Of a stretch of DNA of 64,000 nucleotides, positions 10,108-21,269 are shown piece by piece. Under the pieces are notes generated by a model. It searched no databases. It saw only the letters and a list, made by a program, of their open reading frames with translations, and was not told the DNA's origin. The stretch's first letter is position 1; each line of letters opens with the position of its first letter. The stretch is from assembly GCA_002104905.1 (NCBI GenBank), contig MCFE01000268.1:1-64000 (forward strand). The letters run 5' to 3'. A program made the position numbers and the translations under genes. The stretch comes from Basidiobolus meristosporus CBS 931.73. Its lineage: Eukaryota; Basidiobolomycota; Basidiobolomycetes; Basidiobolales; Basidiobolaceae.

Positions 10108-11052
10108 ACTAAACTAGTGTTGCGCATCATATTCAAGCGGCAATTCTACTGGTTTCTGGGACGGCCGTAGTTCCATTGTTTGAGCGAATAATGCGCATGA
10201 AGCGTAAGTTGGTTGAAATTTGACCATCCCCATGATTTCTTCAAACCATAGGATCATAAGTGGAACTTTATCTATGCTCTTGAACTTTGGAAATCCTCGT
10301 CCATTCCATTTCAATTATTAATCTGCAACCAGGCGCCGCACCCAACAAATCCAAGCGGCCGGCCGTCTGTATTAAGCAACTTATGTATGCCTAGAATTGC
10401 GTAAAAATGATCTGCTTTGTTTCAAGTCGACGTAGTAGCATATATTCCGGCGAACTCGATAATAACATTGACGCCGGTTCCGCGAAACCCCATCTTTAAC
10501 AGGATTTAATCGCAGTATTGTCGAGCTGATTTAAACTATATCTCATCATGCCAACCTGGCTATTCGATTGTACAGGAATGGTAATTGTGAGGTTAGACTC
10601 GTCGGCGTATCAGCGAAAGTCGAATAAACTATGATTTGTGGGCTCGACGTATCATCGCGCGTGCATGAATTCCTCCTTCTCTAAAGAACAAGCTGAGTGG
10701 CCACACGTTAGCCGGGCCTCAGTCAATTATTTCCCTACATGGTTTTCTTGTTTTGGAGATGCTGTCATGGCTGGCCAATAGGGAAACGGGCATAATCCAG
10801 ATTCAAATATTCGATAAATATTCTATCCTGCCATTAAGGCCCAGCTTCTTTACAAACATCCTGTGAAATTGGAGTTAGATGAGGTTTCATACGGTCCACA
10901 GATGTTGACGAATCCCTATGGCCTCAGGAAGTTCTATTTAAATAGACTTGGTGGCGGCAACGGTCTGAAGAATAACTTGCCAAGCTACAGAACGGAGACA
11001 TTTATTCTCTCGAAAGTCACTTAGGAATCCCTTTTTTGCACTTACCCTTGTC
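10108..11052. other. Intergenic stretch, no supported gene
   Basis: A 66-residue minus-strand frame at 10114-10314 has no recognisable motif. The rest is short frames. An AT-rich run near 10935 may be promoter sequence for the plus-strand gene that follows. Confidence 0.35.
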
Positions 11053-11689
11053 ATGGACCCAAGATACAAACTCAAGAAGGCTTTCACCCATCCAGCCTCA
11101 CACTCAAACAATCGCATATTATCAGGGGTCGAGATGGTGAGCAGCCTTCGAGAAATGGACGCGCGGTACCAGGTTAACTTCTCTAACTGGGTGGCCGACG
11201 AAAAAAATGTCATCAACATCGGAGCCAAATTCGGCCAAATGGCTAGTGAAGAATACTCGGTACAACAGATAGGTAATGCCATGCTACTCGTGAGCAAGAA
11301 TTGGAGTGATGCCGCGCGTCAATACCTCTTCTATACTACCACAGCTGACTGGAGTGAATCACGAAGGGAGGCCCTTTACTGGTATTTGGTGACCCCTCGC
11401 AACCCAAAACACGTTCTGACTGCCAAGGATTTTACGCCACAGGTATGCGATGTCCGAATGGCACGATCCATTCTTAGAACCCATCCATACTATATACCTC
11501 GGACGGCAGATATCAAACCAACCGCTCCTAGCTCTCGTGTTAACAGAAATGGCTCCATACGTATTTCCGTTTCTTCCCTATCAGCATCCAACCCCCACGC
11601 ATATTATCACACAAGACATGGACGATAAGAAGAGATCCGATCTCCTCTTCACTGTACATAAGTACCCGACCTCTCTAACATCTATTTAA
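11053..11689 (+). CDS. Unrecognised protein with two possible 3' ends
   Basis: The ATG at 11053 opens a frame with coding-like composition (LSGVEMVSSLREMDARYQVN and on). Read without splicing it ends at 11628 (191 residues). If the GTATGC at 11443 and the CAG at 11507-11509 are used as a 67-base intron, the frame continues to a TAA at 11687-11689, giving 189 residues with a different last 60. Both versions keep the phase, so I give the outer bounds. There is no signal peptide or membrane segment. I do not recognise the family. Confidence 0.5.
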
Positions 11690-12354
11690 TCGCACTTTGA
11701 CTTGAGCTGGTTTGGTTCAAAGTTTAATTTCAGCAATAATGCTCCCTGCGCAATGAAATCCACTGGCTGGTATAATCTGCTCCGATAAGTCGTTAATAAA
11801 TTTACTCTGCGTGATGACTAAAGGAAGATTGTTGAGATTGGTTATTCCCACAGGCTCTTCTGAAGCAATAGTACAATGAATTCAGGTTCGTTTTTACTGG
11901 TAGATATTGACAAGTTAGTTGATAACGGGGGATTATTAGAGTGAGGTTTTGAATTTCTACGGGGTGTGGGTTCATCCATCCAGCCGGACTGCACTGAGAG
12001 CCTCTGGGAATAATTACTTGAAGCACGAATGCTGTAATCAACTGGCTGTTGGGACTGGGGGTGCAGAAAGGCGGTGAAATGACTGGGACATGAGCGATAT
12101 GGAATAGAATTATCACTTCAGATATAGAAGTAGGGGCGGGAGTAGAGGCAATGGTGCTGGAGGTGAAGGTGGTGCGTATACTAAGAATTGTAGGAATCAA
12201 TCAAAATTTTATAACTGGATGGCGAGGAATATATCGAATAGGCACTGTTAGCTCACAAATGGAACAGCGCGGTTCGCATATGTTCTATTGGTATTGCAGA
12301 CTATTTAGGGGATTCGGGAATCCTTTGCTTGGCATCGACAAGCTTCTGCAAACG
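11690..12354. other. Intergenic stretch between convergent genes
   Basis: It lies between two converging 3' ends. The minus-strand frame at 11802-12200 is low in motif content and I do not support it. Confidence 0.4.
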
Positions 12355-13664
12355 CTACATGGAATTTCGTCTGATGGGCATTCCGTGATCATGATCGAGC
12401 TTGTCGCATTCACTGTCGTCTGCGTCTGCGTCTGCGTCCGCATCCCTATCAAACTGTGAAACAGGTGGGTTGCCAAGATTGATCCGAGGGCCTGGCAACA
12501 AAGTCTCGATGGTAAGCGTGATTTGACGGCTTGCCAATTCGATCAAGTAGCGGTCCAATAGGACCACTCCCAGAGAAAAGCAGAAAGTCCAGTAGATCAC
12601 GGAGAATAGGACAGGCTGATCGCTCGAGGATGCCTCAATGTCACTAGTGGGGCTGCTCATTTTGAATGTGCAAGCAGTACGGTCATCATCCTGATGTAGA
12701 CTCGGCAGAAGCATTTTCAGTCGCACATCGTATGGCTGGTTCTCGATGCCGTTACGAACAAAGTGGCACCATGCCTTTAGTTCATCCACCTTGTGCACTA
12801 GACCCATGCTTTGTCCAGAACTAGAGACAGTATGGGCCTTGGTGAAAAATCGGGGTTGCTTGGTTGAGAGGTCATCACGAATCGGCGACACCAGGTTGGC
12901 ACTGGATGCAAGCTCCTCGTCCGACTCTTCATGGTAACTAACCTCGTCGACCTCCGGTCGCTTATCAATGGCAATCTTTGCATCACTCAGCAAATGCTCC
13001 AACATGCTGCATACACGGTCGTAACCTGAATCGTCACACTCACTGGCGTCAGATCTGACCGAGGAGTCGTTGTTGATATGGTCTTCTGAATGCTCCTTTT
13101 CTCCATTCACCTTGAAATTGCCATGAGAAACAGAAAATCTTATCAAATTCCAGCATTCCAGCGCTTACCATTACAGATAATAGCTGCTTTATGCGCGAAT
13201 TCTGCGGATTAGCGTCATCTTCGAAAGACCGTGTGGAGCGACTCATCCTAGAAACACATGGGTCCATCAGATCCACACTCCCTTGAGGGAAGGGTCACAG
13301 ATGTATACGTACTGGTTAAGCTGTCCTTTCACATCAAGGTAGGCGTAGTTCTGGAACTCGAGCATGGTGTGCATCGAGGTACACAATGTCTCCAAATGCA
13401 CCATCTACATGGCCGCCATAATGGTTAGATCTGACTAGCGGAGCAGAATAGGCAAAAACATACTTTGTCTAGCATAGGGTTTTCCCTCTCTGAAAGAGTT
13501 GGTGAAGAGGCAAGACTGTCGAATTTTGTTACTGGTGAGCTTGTCGCCGAGTACTTCTGGATCACCTCCGAGTATGCCGGCGGTGGCGGCAGCTCTAAAT
13601 CCGCCTTTCCATGCTGAGGATTCATTGGCTCTGTACTACTGTCCATCGAAACCGATGCGCTCAA
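12355..13664 (-). CDS. Single-membrane-span protein with PPxY motif, four exons, unknown function
   Basis: Exons 13664-13464, 13404-13313, 13247-13169 and 13110-12355 join in phase (introns 59, 65 and 58 bases) to 375 residues. A PPAY motif near residues 28-31 (LPPPPAYSEV) is of the type bound by WW domains of Nedd4/Rsp5 ubiquitin ligases. The middle is acidic and serine-rich. One strong membrane helix lies near residues 290-314 (VLFSVIYWTFCFSLGVVLL). The tail includes an Asp-Ala run. I infer a membrane-anchored protein with a large cytoplasmic N-terminal part, possibly regulated by ubiquitination. The family is unknown to me. Confidence 0.65.
12415..12444. repeat. Hexanucleotide microsatellite in coding sequence
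   Basis: Tandem GTCTGC units, read on the minus strand as GACGCA, encode the Asp-Ala run in the C-terminal tail of the membrane protein. Hexamers change length without breaking the frame. Confidence 0.8.
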
Positions 13665-15057
13665 ATAAGGAAAACAGTCGTTTGGAGTAGGAATTATCGA
13701 TAATGCGGTAGTCGGGTTTAAATTGATATACCGAGGTTCTACGTAATGACTTGGGTGAGCTGCTCTATCGTCTTCTTTCCTTGTGCTGCTGTTTGCTCGA
13801 GGTACAAAAAAGACAGGTAATGTTCACTATGCTTCCAGGCAGTGTAGCGTAAGGCCAAATAACGCAAGTTCTTACTCGGGCTTTACTTTGGCTTTTTGAG
13901 GAAGGTTAGCCCTTGAAGTTATTTCAAAGTGGATTGTCGATTGTATAAGTAGGTTTTATACTTCTTTAGGTTACTGTTTAAACAAGCTTGGGCTTTCCTG
14001 GAGCTCTGAAGGCGGATGAGGGTAACTATCGAACAGGAAACCAAGGCAGGTGGTGAATTGGCTGGCTTTACAATTAGGTAATTCTCTTTTCCCTGTACAC
14101 TGCTTTAGGTCGATTTGAGAACGCACACACACCAAAGATACAGAGAAGTTATGATAGGGTGTAGGACCTGGGGTTTACACCTGAATTAGCGAAGGAATAG
14201 GTGAACCAAGTGGAGAGGGTATTGCGGGGCAGAATCGAATGCGGATAAAGAAAAGGTTATTCAATTTTAAGAAAAAAATCCACACATGTGAAGTTTTTCT
14301 GAGGTTCGTAGAGAGTAGTTAAAGGCACATTTAATAACCGACTACACTACAAACCTACATGTGAATATTAATCTTTACTATAAAATCATGTATCAATTCA
14401 TTTGCATCAGAATAACGGAGATTACAGGATTTAATAGTAAATATCAATAGATCCTATGCAAACGCCTTGTTCCATCACACATTTACCAAAATTCATTTGA
14501 GAAGGAGGACTTTATTGGTGAGCAAATTCCCGAACCGGCTCGGTTTGATGCAATCGTTCGCTTACTCTTCATGTGAGGCATGGGCAGTCTACCTATTGCT
14601 GTAAGGATCACTTTACCGAGCCATTTTCCAGGTTGCGTCTCTCACTCCAGATGATGGCAGTGGGTTGCCTGGAAATCAGCATGAATCAAATCCAGAGTCC
14701 ACTTGAGTAGAATGCGATCCCAATCAGAGGTAATACGGCTGGTTGGGTTGGCGAATAATGGAATCAAGCTAATCATGATCATATCTACGTAAATAGAGCA
14801 GCCGTTGCTTTGTTACACCATTAGGCTAGTATGTTGCGACCTCATCAATTTCCATGTGGATCCTACCATCAATTCATCCACATCAGTTTAACGGCATTGT
14901 TGGTCAGATGATGCCGCTTGCAAGGAAGTATCATGTATCCTCGGTTTTTTCATGTGATAAATTGATTGTATCTTCAACTACGTCAACATCCCATTCTGGG
15001 GGATTGTAGGCATCATCTTTGTAGCTCATTACTCTTGAGAGCGTATACACACAATTC
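13665..15057. other. Intergenic stretch, mostly featureless
   Basis: It holds the upstream side of the PPxY gene and about 1.2 kb in which I see no gene. The minus-strand frame 14931-15206 overlaps the candidate exon at 15058-15314 in another frame, and the two cannot both be right. Confidence 0.4.
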
Positions 15058-15314
15058 TCACGAACAATCAAATGAAACTGGAAATAAACAACTGCGCTGT
15101 CCATATCCCTCGCTAGAGGCGAGCAAAGCCACACGCAGATCACGATCCCAGGTAAGTATGTGGCCCTCGTTTGGCCTTTTCTCATCACCCTGGGTGTGGT
15201 TCGCACCCAACCACCGGTTGGTGGAGACTACGTCATTGAGCATCAACCGGAATAATCCAGGATATGTGAACCAGAATGACCGAATGTCAACAAATTGCCC
15301 GTATATGCCAATAT
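15058..15314 (-). CDS. Candidate last exon of an unrecognised gene
   Basis: After a possible acceptor (CTACAAG, ending at 15315) the minus strand is open for 84 codons to a TGA. The translation has protein-like character, with blocks such as YGQFVDIRSFWFTYPGLFR and LTWDRDLRVALLASSEGYGQ. A further open segment lies upstream on the same strand (to 15476), but I could not find a donor that joins it in frame. There may be more exons. The family is not recognised. Confidence 0.35.
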
Positions 15315-15342
15315 CTTGTAGGTAGGTAGGGCAGGAGGTGTC

Positions 15343-15376
15343 GGGGAGAGGGAGAGGGAGAGGGAAAGGGAAAGGG
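15343..15376. repeat. Purine microsatellite (GAGAGG/GAAAGG)
   Basis: A run of GGGAGA units shading into GGGAAA, preceded by GGTAGGTAGG. It would lie in an intron of the candidate gene on the minus strand as a polypyrimidine stretch. Confidence 0.8.
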
Positions 15377-15751
15377 ATTCTGCCAGGTAATACCTAAATG
15401 GGGTGCATCCAAGCCAATCTCCGTATTCGATACTGATACAAATGATCGTACAGCCCCATGCGAATTCTTCCATCATACATATGCTTCCATGTCATCACAC
15501 CAGAATTACCGAGTCCCTCTGATGTATCAAGCCCACGCTTACTTCAGTGTAAAGCTAACACCCGGCGACGGCAGCCATCTCAGAGAGGAAATAAACATTT
15601 ATTACATGGAAAATAGTGGGCAATGCTGGTTGGGGCCGTAGATCTCACAGCAAATCTTCAACAAGTGTGTAATGACCGGTAGTGTGTGATTGATAAACGA
15701 AAGATGTGCTTGTCTACAGGGATGAGATTGACAGATACCACACTGCCAAAT

Positions 15752-16427
15752 TCATTTGGTTGGTGCAGGAATGTCTGGTACTTGCGGCATGACTGGGCGG
15801 TTTTGTTCCGCAAACATACGAGTGATAGCAATACCGAGTCCTTCGATCATAGCCAGCAAAACGCCACCAACTGCAGCAGAGGTGGCAGCAGCTTTGACTC
15901 CACCTATCAGCAGAAAGTTAATGATTTGCGATAGAACGTCCTTCTTGGGAACGGTGAAAGGTTACCTCTGGCAGCCAAGACTCCACCAGTCAGTGTTCCG
16001 GAGAGAATGGAGTTCCAGGGATCTTCCTTTTGACGAATACCCTTGAAAGCGCAATCAAAGGTGGAGAAGAGGCCACCCCAAACAGCGAAATTTCCTATCG
16101 GAAGTTGAATCAGATGCAAGGTCCATGGGTCAGGAAACGTTAAGATTACCTCCTAACACAGGAGCACGAGCCTTGACAGAAGTCAAAGCTCCTGATATAC
16201 GTTCACCTCTAGGCGAGTTTTTGATTCCTTTAACGGAGTGCCAAATACCACCACCCACAGCACCCATTACAAAAGCACCGCCAACATCGTTCAAAATGAC
16301 CCAAGGGCTAGGAAGGGAGAAGGTTAAGTGGAGATTAGTGCATGGTGTAAGGGAAAGGTTCTGAACATGGACGTTTGAATCAAGTCGATTACCAAGGGTC
16401 TCTGGAGTGATCCGAGCTTCTAGGCAT
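15752..16427 (-). CDS. TIM17: Mitochondrial import translocase subunit Tim17
   Basis: Four exons, 16427-16393, 16307-16150, 16094-15966 and 15903-15752, join in phase (introns 85, 55 and 62 bases) to 157 residues, the usual Tim17 length. Family blocks are plain: [20 protein letters not shown], then [16 protein letters not shown], then [14 protein letters not shown], then [20 protein letters not shown], then [13 protein letters not shown]. The cysteines at about 12 and 79 match the disulfide pair known in yeast Tim17. The protein is a core part of the TIM23 complex in the mitochondrial inner membrane, which imports presequence proteins. The first exon is only 35 bases long; I chose it because it restores the DPCPW start. 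Confidence 0.93.
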
Positions 16428-16588
16428 CTTGGGAAGTCAAAGGATAAGAATGCAGTGTTGATGGGGATTCGGAGAAATGATGTGGGATTATCGGATTTAA
16501 AGGTCAAGTTTTTTGGGGTTCCAGGTGTGCACGGGTAGAGTAGAGGCACTGTAGCTTAGATTAACGAATGAAATATCATTTGTTACGA
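16428..16588. promoter_or_regulatory. TIM17 upstream region
   Basis: The sequence between the TIM17 start and the next candidate exon must hold the TIM17 promoter. I see no strong TATA box. Confidence 0.3.
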
Positions 16589-16820
16589 CTAGGATCCCGT
16601 TGGATTCTTTAGCTTCTTCACATTGAATGATTTTGATTCAGCCTTGGAGTTGCGGGATCCAACAAATTCACGGCGCCATGATTTTTCGTCGAATTGAACC
16701 ACGGGATTGGTGTGTACTCGGTAACTTCGGATTGCGGCTAGGGCTTTCGGAAATCGTGACCTATACATGGGTCTGTCGATACGAGTTGCACAGTGAGGAG
16801 AGGCTTTTCTGGCATTCGGA
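16589..16820 (-). CDS. Candidate last exon of an unrecognised basic protein
   Basis: On the minus strand, a 45-base candidate intron (16865-16821) has GTATCA, the consensus branch TGCTAAC and CCATAG. The exon after it is open 76 codons to a TAG; it is basic and includes VVQFDEKSWRREFVGSRN. Upstream minus-strand sequence could encode a mitochondrial-type leader, but the phases do not match without a further intron. The opposite strand carries a longer open frame (16627-17178) lacking any motif, which I think is a shadow. Confidence 0.35.
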
Positions 16821-17322
16821 CTATGGTAAAGACACAAATGCGAGCCATATAGTTAGCAATGATACTGCGGATGCTGAGCATTCTAGCTGCGGTGCCTCAG
16901 TCTTTGCCACATCCTCTATGCTGCTATTGAGGGGCGTCGTAAGCAGCCCAAAGCTACGCGTGGGGTACAAATTACACCTATCGAAAAGGTGGCATACGAA
17001 GGCGTGGAGCACAGCATGTTGCAGTATTGTGTTTGATGGCTGTTTAAACATGGCTGACCGCCTCCATTCGTGCACAGTAGAGTATGCAAAGGGGGCAAGT
17101 TATAGCAGAAGCACTGTAAACACGTTCGTTAAACGTATGGAAGTAAATAAGGTTATGGTAACTGGTTGCCAATGGTAAGAATGCAGAAGACAGTCAGATG
17201 ATAGAAAGTCAGTACAAACATGAACCAACCTATATTCGGGCATCTATCTAAATGCCTTTACTTAAAACGGAGATAAACATACGGGGGTCTAAGCCTCAAT
17301 TTCGCTGCCGGGATAAATTATA

Positions 17323-17591
17323 CTACGTAAAATAATCACCAACAGTATTCAAGGGGAGGATTTGTACACACGGCAGATTAGTCATATCAACATGTATCGG
17401 CTCTAGAAGAACCGTTACGTGTAATGAACTTGGTAATTGCCAGATGCTGTGTTGGACAGGATCTCGGAATTCCGCAGAGTTCTTGTACAACATCAATATG
17501 AAGTGACTAGAACGCACTCCAGCTTCCCTAACAGTGCTTAGCAGTCCACCACAGATATATCTCTGGAGATGGATCAAATCAAGCGCTTTCT
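17323..17591 (-). CDS. Candidate last exon of an unrecognised gene
   Basis: After a possible acceptor (TATCAAG) the minus strand is open about 89 codons to a TAG. The translation looks protein-like (HFILMLYKNSAEFRDPVQHS and on). The 5' part would have to fit in the 160 bases before the PEX6 start, so the gene may be a truncated relic. No family is recognised. Confidence 0.28.
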
Positions 17592-17751
17592 CTTGATAAT
17601 CAAACGTTAGCCATCATGTGGGAAAAGACCAAAGGAATGATGTCTTATCTATGCTAAGGATAACTTATGTGGCGCTCCTAGAGAGTTACGTTATAGAGCC
17701 TCGTCTTTCCACTATTTCTTCATCTTTCCTCCACAAACATTTCCTAAGGAA

Positions 17752-20700
17752 ATGGCAAGTCAGATAGGGCTGGACGAAGTAATACTGGAATCGAAATGCG
17801 AAAATGGATTCAGAGCGGTATCTGATGGTATACTGACGGCCAAATCTCTCCGCATCCCTTCCTGATCTTTTTTGTTTCTAATCAGTCATCAACCGTGTAG
17901 ACTCGGGGAGCTTTTGTCGATATTTACAAACAAACTACGTGACAGTCGAGCAAGGCGCTAATATTGCTTTGCCAGTTGGGAACGAGACATTCCATTTTCA
18001 TGTGTTGATGTGCACCCCAGTGCTGCGCGGGTTGATTACCAGGAGAACCAAGTTCGTATTGTCACTTGAAAGGAATCCCCGTTCCCAGAATGACCAGAAT
18101 GAGCCGCTCGAAAACGAAGTGGATGTGGACTACCGATATTTAGTCAACAGTAGATTTGTGAGGGATACGCACTGTTTCTTTCCGCCATATGAGTCCGGTG
18201 AGCAGTCGGTTGAAGATCCAGCAGAAAATGGCATCTCGACCAGCGAGCAGGAAACTGCCCCCATCAAGCTAAATGCTACTGCACTAAACGCCAGAGTGCC
18301 AATGGATTTGATCACTCCAAAGCCTGGAGCAACTGAGGACGACGAGTCATTTGCGTTTGTTTCTGTAAAGACCCTTAGTCGTTATCACTTTCTAAGTGGA
18401 GACAAAGTATACTTCTAATACGAATGATTTGCAGTCGATCTGCTGACGTTTCGTTCTAGGTCATGATTGAAGGCCCTGAAAAGTCGAGAAGACGAATCTG
18501 CCGTATATACGGATTGGAAGAAAGGTTGTTGCCGAATTCCCATTATAGAAGTAGCATGCTCTAACTTCCTTTGTCCTGTTAGGCTTATTCCGCGAGATAA
18601 TGACTCAGAAATATATATGTCTCCTACTTTACTCTACAACTTGGGGGTAATGGATTACTTGGCAGTCTCGCAGGTTAGCATAACATATCTCACAAGGGTA
18701 GACACCCCCTCCATCATACGCAAAGTTGTTCTGTCCCGTGTTCCGACCCCGATCTCGACATGTAGAGCCTACGAGAACGCCTTCATTGAAGCATTAAGAA
18801 AGCATTTCCAAACCCGGGATCGGATCATATGCGAAGGTGATATCATTGGTATCTGCTTTGGCCATGATAATGCACAACTGGAGAACGATGGTAGCTCAAT
18901 ATGCCTGCGTACGGAAAAAAAGAATACCAATGTCGCGGTAGTATGCTTCAAAGTAAAAACAGTCGAATTTAGTAGAACTTCCCCGCCAGTCCTCTTTCAC
19001 GGAGGGATCGCTGATATTGATGCCACGATGGTGATTGAAGAAGGTCAATGTGGCACACGAACCCCATGTTTGTTACGTTATTTCAATGCGACTTATGATA
19101 TCCCACCGCCACCTCGCTTTATTCCGGAAGATTCACCGCTCTCCAAGCTTCGAAACATTACCTCTTCTTCGGTTCATCCCCTTGCTGTAGAGCTTGGATT
19201 AAGCTGTTCGATCTTGCTACACGGTCCGAGAGGCAATGGAAAGCGAGTCCTTACCGCATGGGCAGCCGAAATGTTGGGTGTATGCTTCTATGATATAAAC
19301 TGCTATGGGCTCATCGGAGAAGAGGGAGCAGTGGAGTCTGCACTGCGAAACCAGTTTGCTATTGCCGCTACCTTTGCTCCATGCATATTTGTGCTCAGAA
19401 ATATAGAAGCATTGGCACCTAAACATACCACCGCTGATACTGGCCAAGAGTCTGTAATATCTTCGGCTATAAAGCGATGTCTCACAGACAATGCTAAAGC
19501 AATAAAAAAAACCGGTCGGCCTGTGTTGCTTATAGCTACCACCTCTGATTCGGAGAAGGTCTCCGATAGTGTGCTGAATTGTTTCCGACATGAAGTAAAG
19601 ATGGAGGTAAACGTCATAAGGTATGGTTTGGGATAACTATTTTGAATAACCTTTTGAGCTTGGCCCTTAGGTTCCTGATGAAGCTAGTCGTTTGTCTATC
19701 CTCCAAACTCTAACTGCCAAAGTTCCATTAGCTCCGGATGTGTCTTTGCCCTCTTTAGCGGTACAAACTGCATCATTGGTTGTCAGAGATTTAGTGGATT
19801 TGGTTTCCCAAGCCGGAGTAGCCGGACTAGAACGAGTCTCTAAAGCCACAACAGTCAAGGGAGACGAGGCAACTCATCAGGTTGTGACTAAAGCCGGCAT
19901 TGCCGTGAATGCATTGGATTTCGACCGAGCTTTGAGTAAGGCCAGAACCTCTTACTCCGATTCTATTGGTGCATCAAGAATTCCCAAGGTAACCTGGGAC
20001 GATGTTGGAGGGTTAGCTTCCGTAAAGGATGACATATTGGATACCATCCAACTTCCCTTGAAGTATCCCGAATTATTCGCAAGCGGCATGAAAAAACGAT
20101 CAGGGATACTGTTTTACGGCCCTCCAGGCACCGGAAAAACTTTATTAGCCAAGGCAGTGGCAACTTCCTGTTCTCTCAACTTTTATTCAGTCAAGGGGCC
20201 TGAGCTACTAACTATGTACATTGGTGAATCCGAAGCAAACGTCCGAAAAGTGTTCCAACGTGCAAGAGACGCTAAGCCATGTGTTATCTTCTTCGACGAG
20301 CTGGACTCTATTGCACCAAAAAGAGGCGAGAAAGGAGATTCTGGCGGTGTAATGGATCGAATTGTAAGCCAGATATTGGCAGAGCTAGATGGAATGAATA
20401 GCGACAATGATACAGCCGACGTATTTGTCATCGGCGCGACCAACAGACCAGATCTGCTGGACCCCGCGTTACTCAGACCCGGGCGGTAAGGTCTAACGTT
20501 GAAAAAGTGCCGATGGGGTTCACACTAAATGTTACTTTTTAGGTTTGACAAGCTGCTGTATCTTGGTATCAGTGAAGATCACGAATCCCAGTACAAGATT
20601 CTTCAAGCTTTAACAAGAAAGTAAGTGCCGATGGACACCCATTGTTCTTTCATTTTGTGGTATTCAACGCAAGCAAAAAAAAGGTTTCATCTCGCACCTG

Positions 20701-21269
20701 ACTTGGATCTTCGACAATTCGCAGAGAAGTGCCCGCTGCACTACAGCGGAGCGGATTTCTATGCCCTATGCTCGGATGCTATGTTGAAGGCGATGGCACG
20801 TACAGTGAACGAACTGGAGAAGAAAGTTCAGAACTGGAACCGCAAACCAGAACTTTCAGTCAAATACCCTGTGCCCATGACTATGCAGTACTATTTAGAT
20901 CGTTTGGCCAGGCCTGAGGAAACGGAGGTTTTGGTTCATATGATTGACTTTGAAAAGGCGCTATCAGAGTTGGTTCCTTCAATCACCCAACACGAACTTG
21001 ACCGCTATAAGGAGATCCGGTCACAGTTTGAGAAGCCTCAACACAAGGCTAAGCCGGAGCTACCTAGGCGGCCACAACCCTCTAGCTCTTACAGCGAGGT
21101 AATGTCATCTTCCTCGAAAGCGCGTGCTTCAAAAGAGAAACAGAAAACGAGTCTTTTCCAAAGATCCAGGAGCAGTCCGGAATTATCGAACTCAGATACC
21201 AAAACAAAGAAAAAGGAAAAAGGAAAGGGCTACAAGGCCAAAATGTGGCCCACCATACTTTTTAACTAG
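17752..21269 (+). CDS. PEX6: Peroxisomal AAA ATPase Pex6 (peroxin-6), seven exons
   Basis: Exons 17752-17827, 17886-18406, 18460-18524, 18583-19606, 19671-20485, 20543-20620 and 20684-21269 join in phase to 1,054 residues. Introns are 53-64 bases. The second AAA domain is canonical: Walker A GPPGTGKT near residue 712, Walker [10 protein letters not shown] near 767, and [13 protein letters not shown] typical of Pex6. The first AAA domain (P-loop GPRGNGKR near 435) is degenerate, as is usual for Pex6. With Pex1 it extracts ubiquitinated receptor Pex5 from the peroxisome membrane. The tail beyond ~1,000 is Lys/Ser-rich. Exon 3 is read in a different frame from the longest open frame there; the chosen frame gives [13 protein letters not shown] then [14 protein letters not shown]. 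Confidence 0.93.

Noticed and set aside
15343-15376. CRISPR-like or regulatory array
   Set aside because: Simple GGGAGA/GGGAAA microsatellite without spacers; no CRISPR array or cas gene anywhere in the window.
16627-17178. 183-codon plus-strand frame
   Set aside because: No motif or splice sites, and it lies opposite minus-strand coding-like sequence with a consensus intron; likely a shadow.
18467-18582. The PEX6 region read straight from 18467 in one frame
   Set aside because: The frame has a stop just upstream at 18464 and gives no Pex6-like sequence before 18583; the exon 3/intron 3 model restores family sequence.
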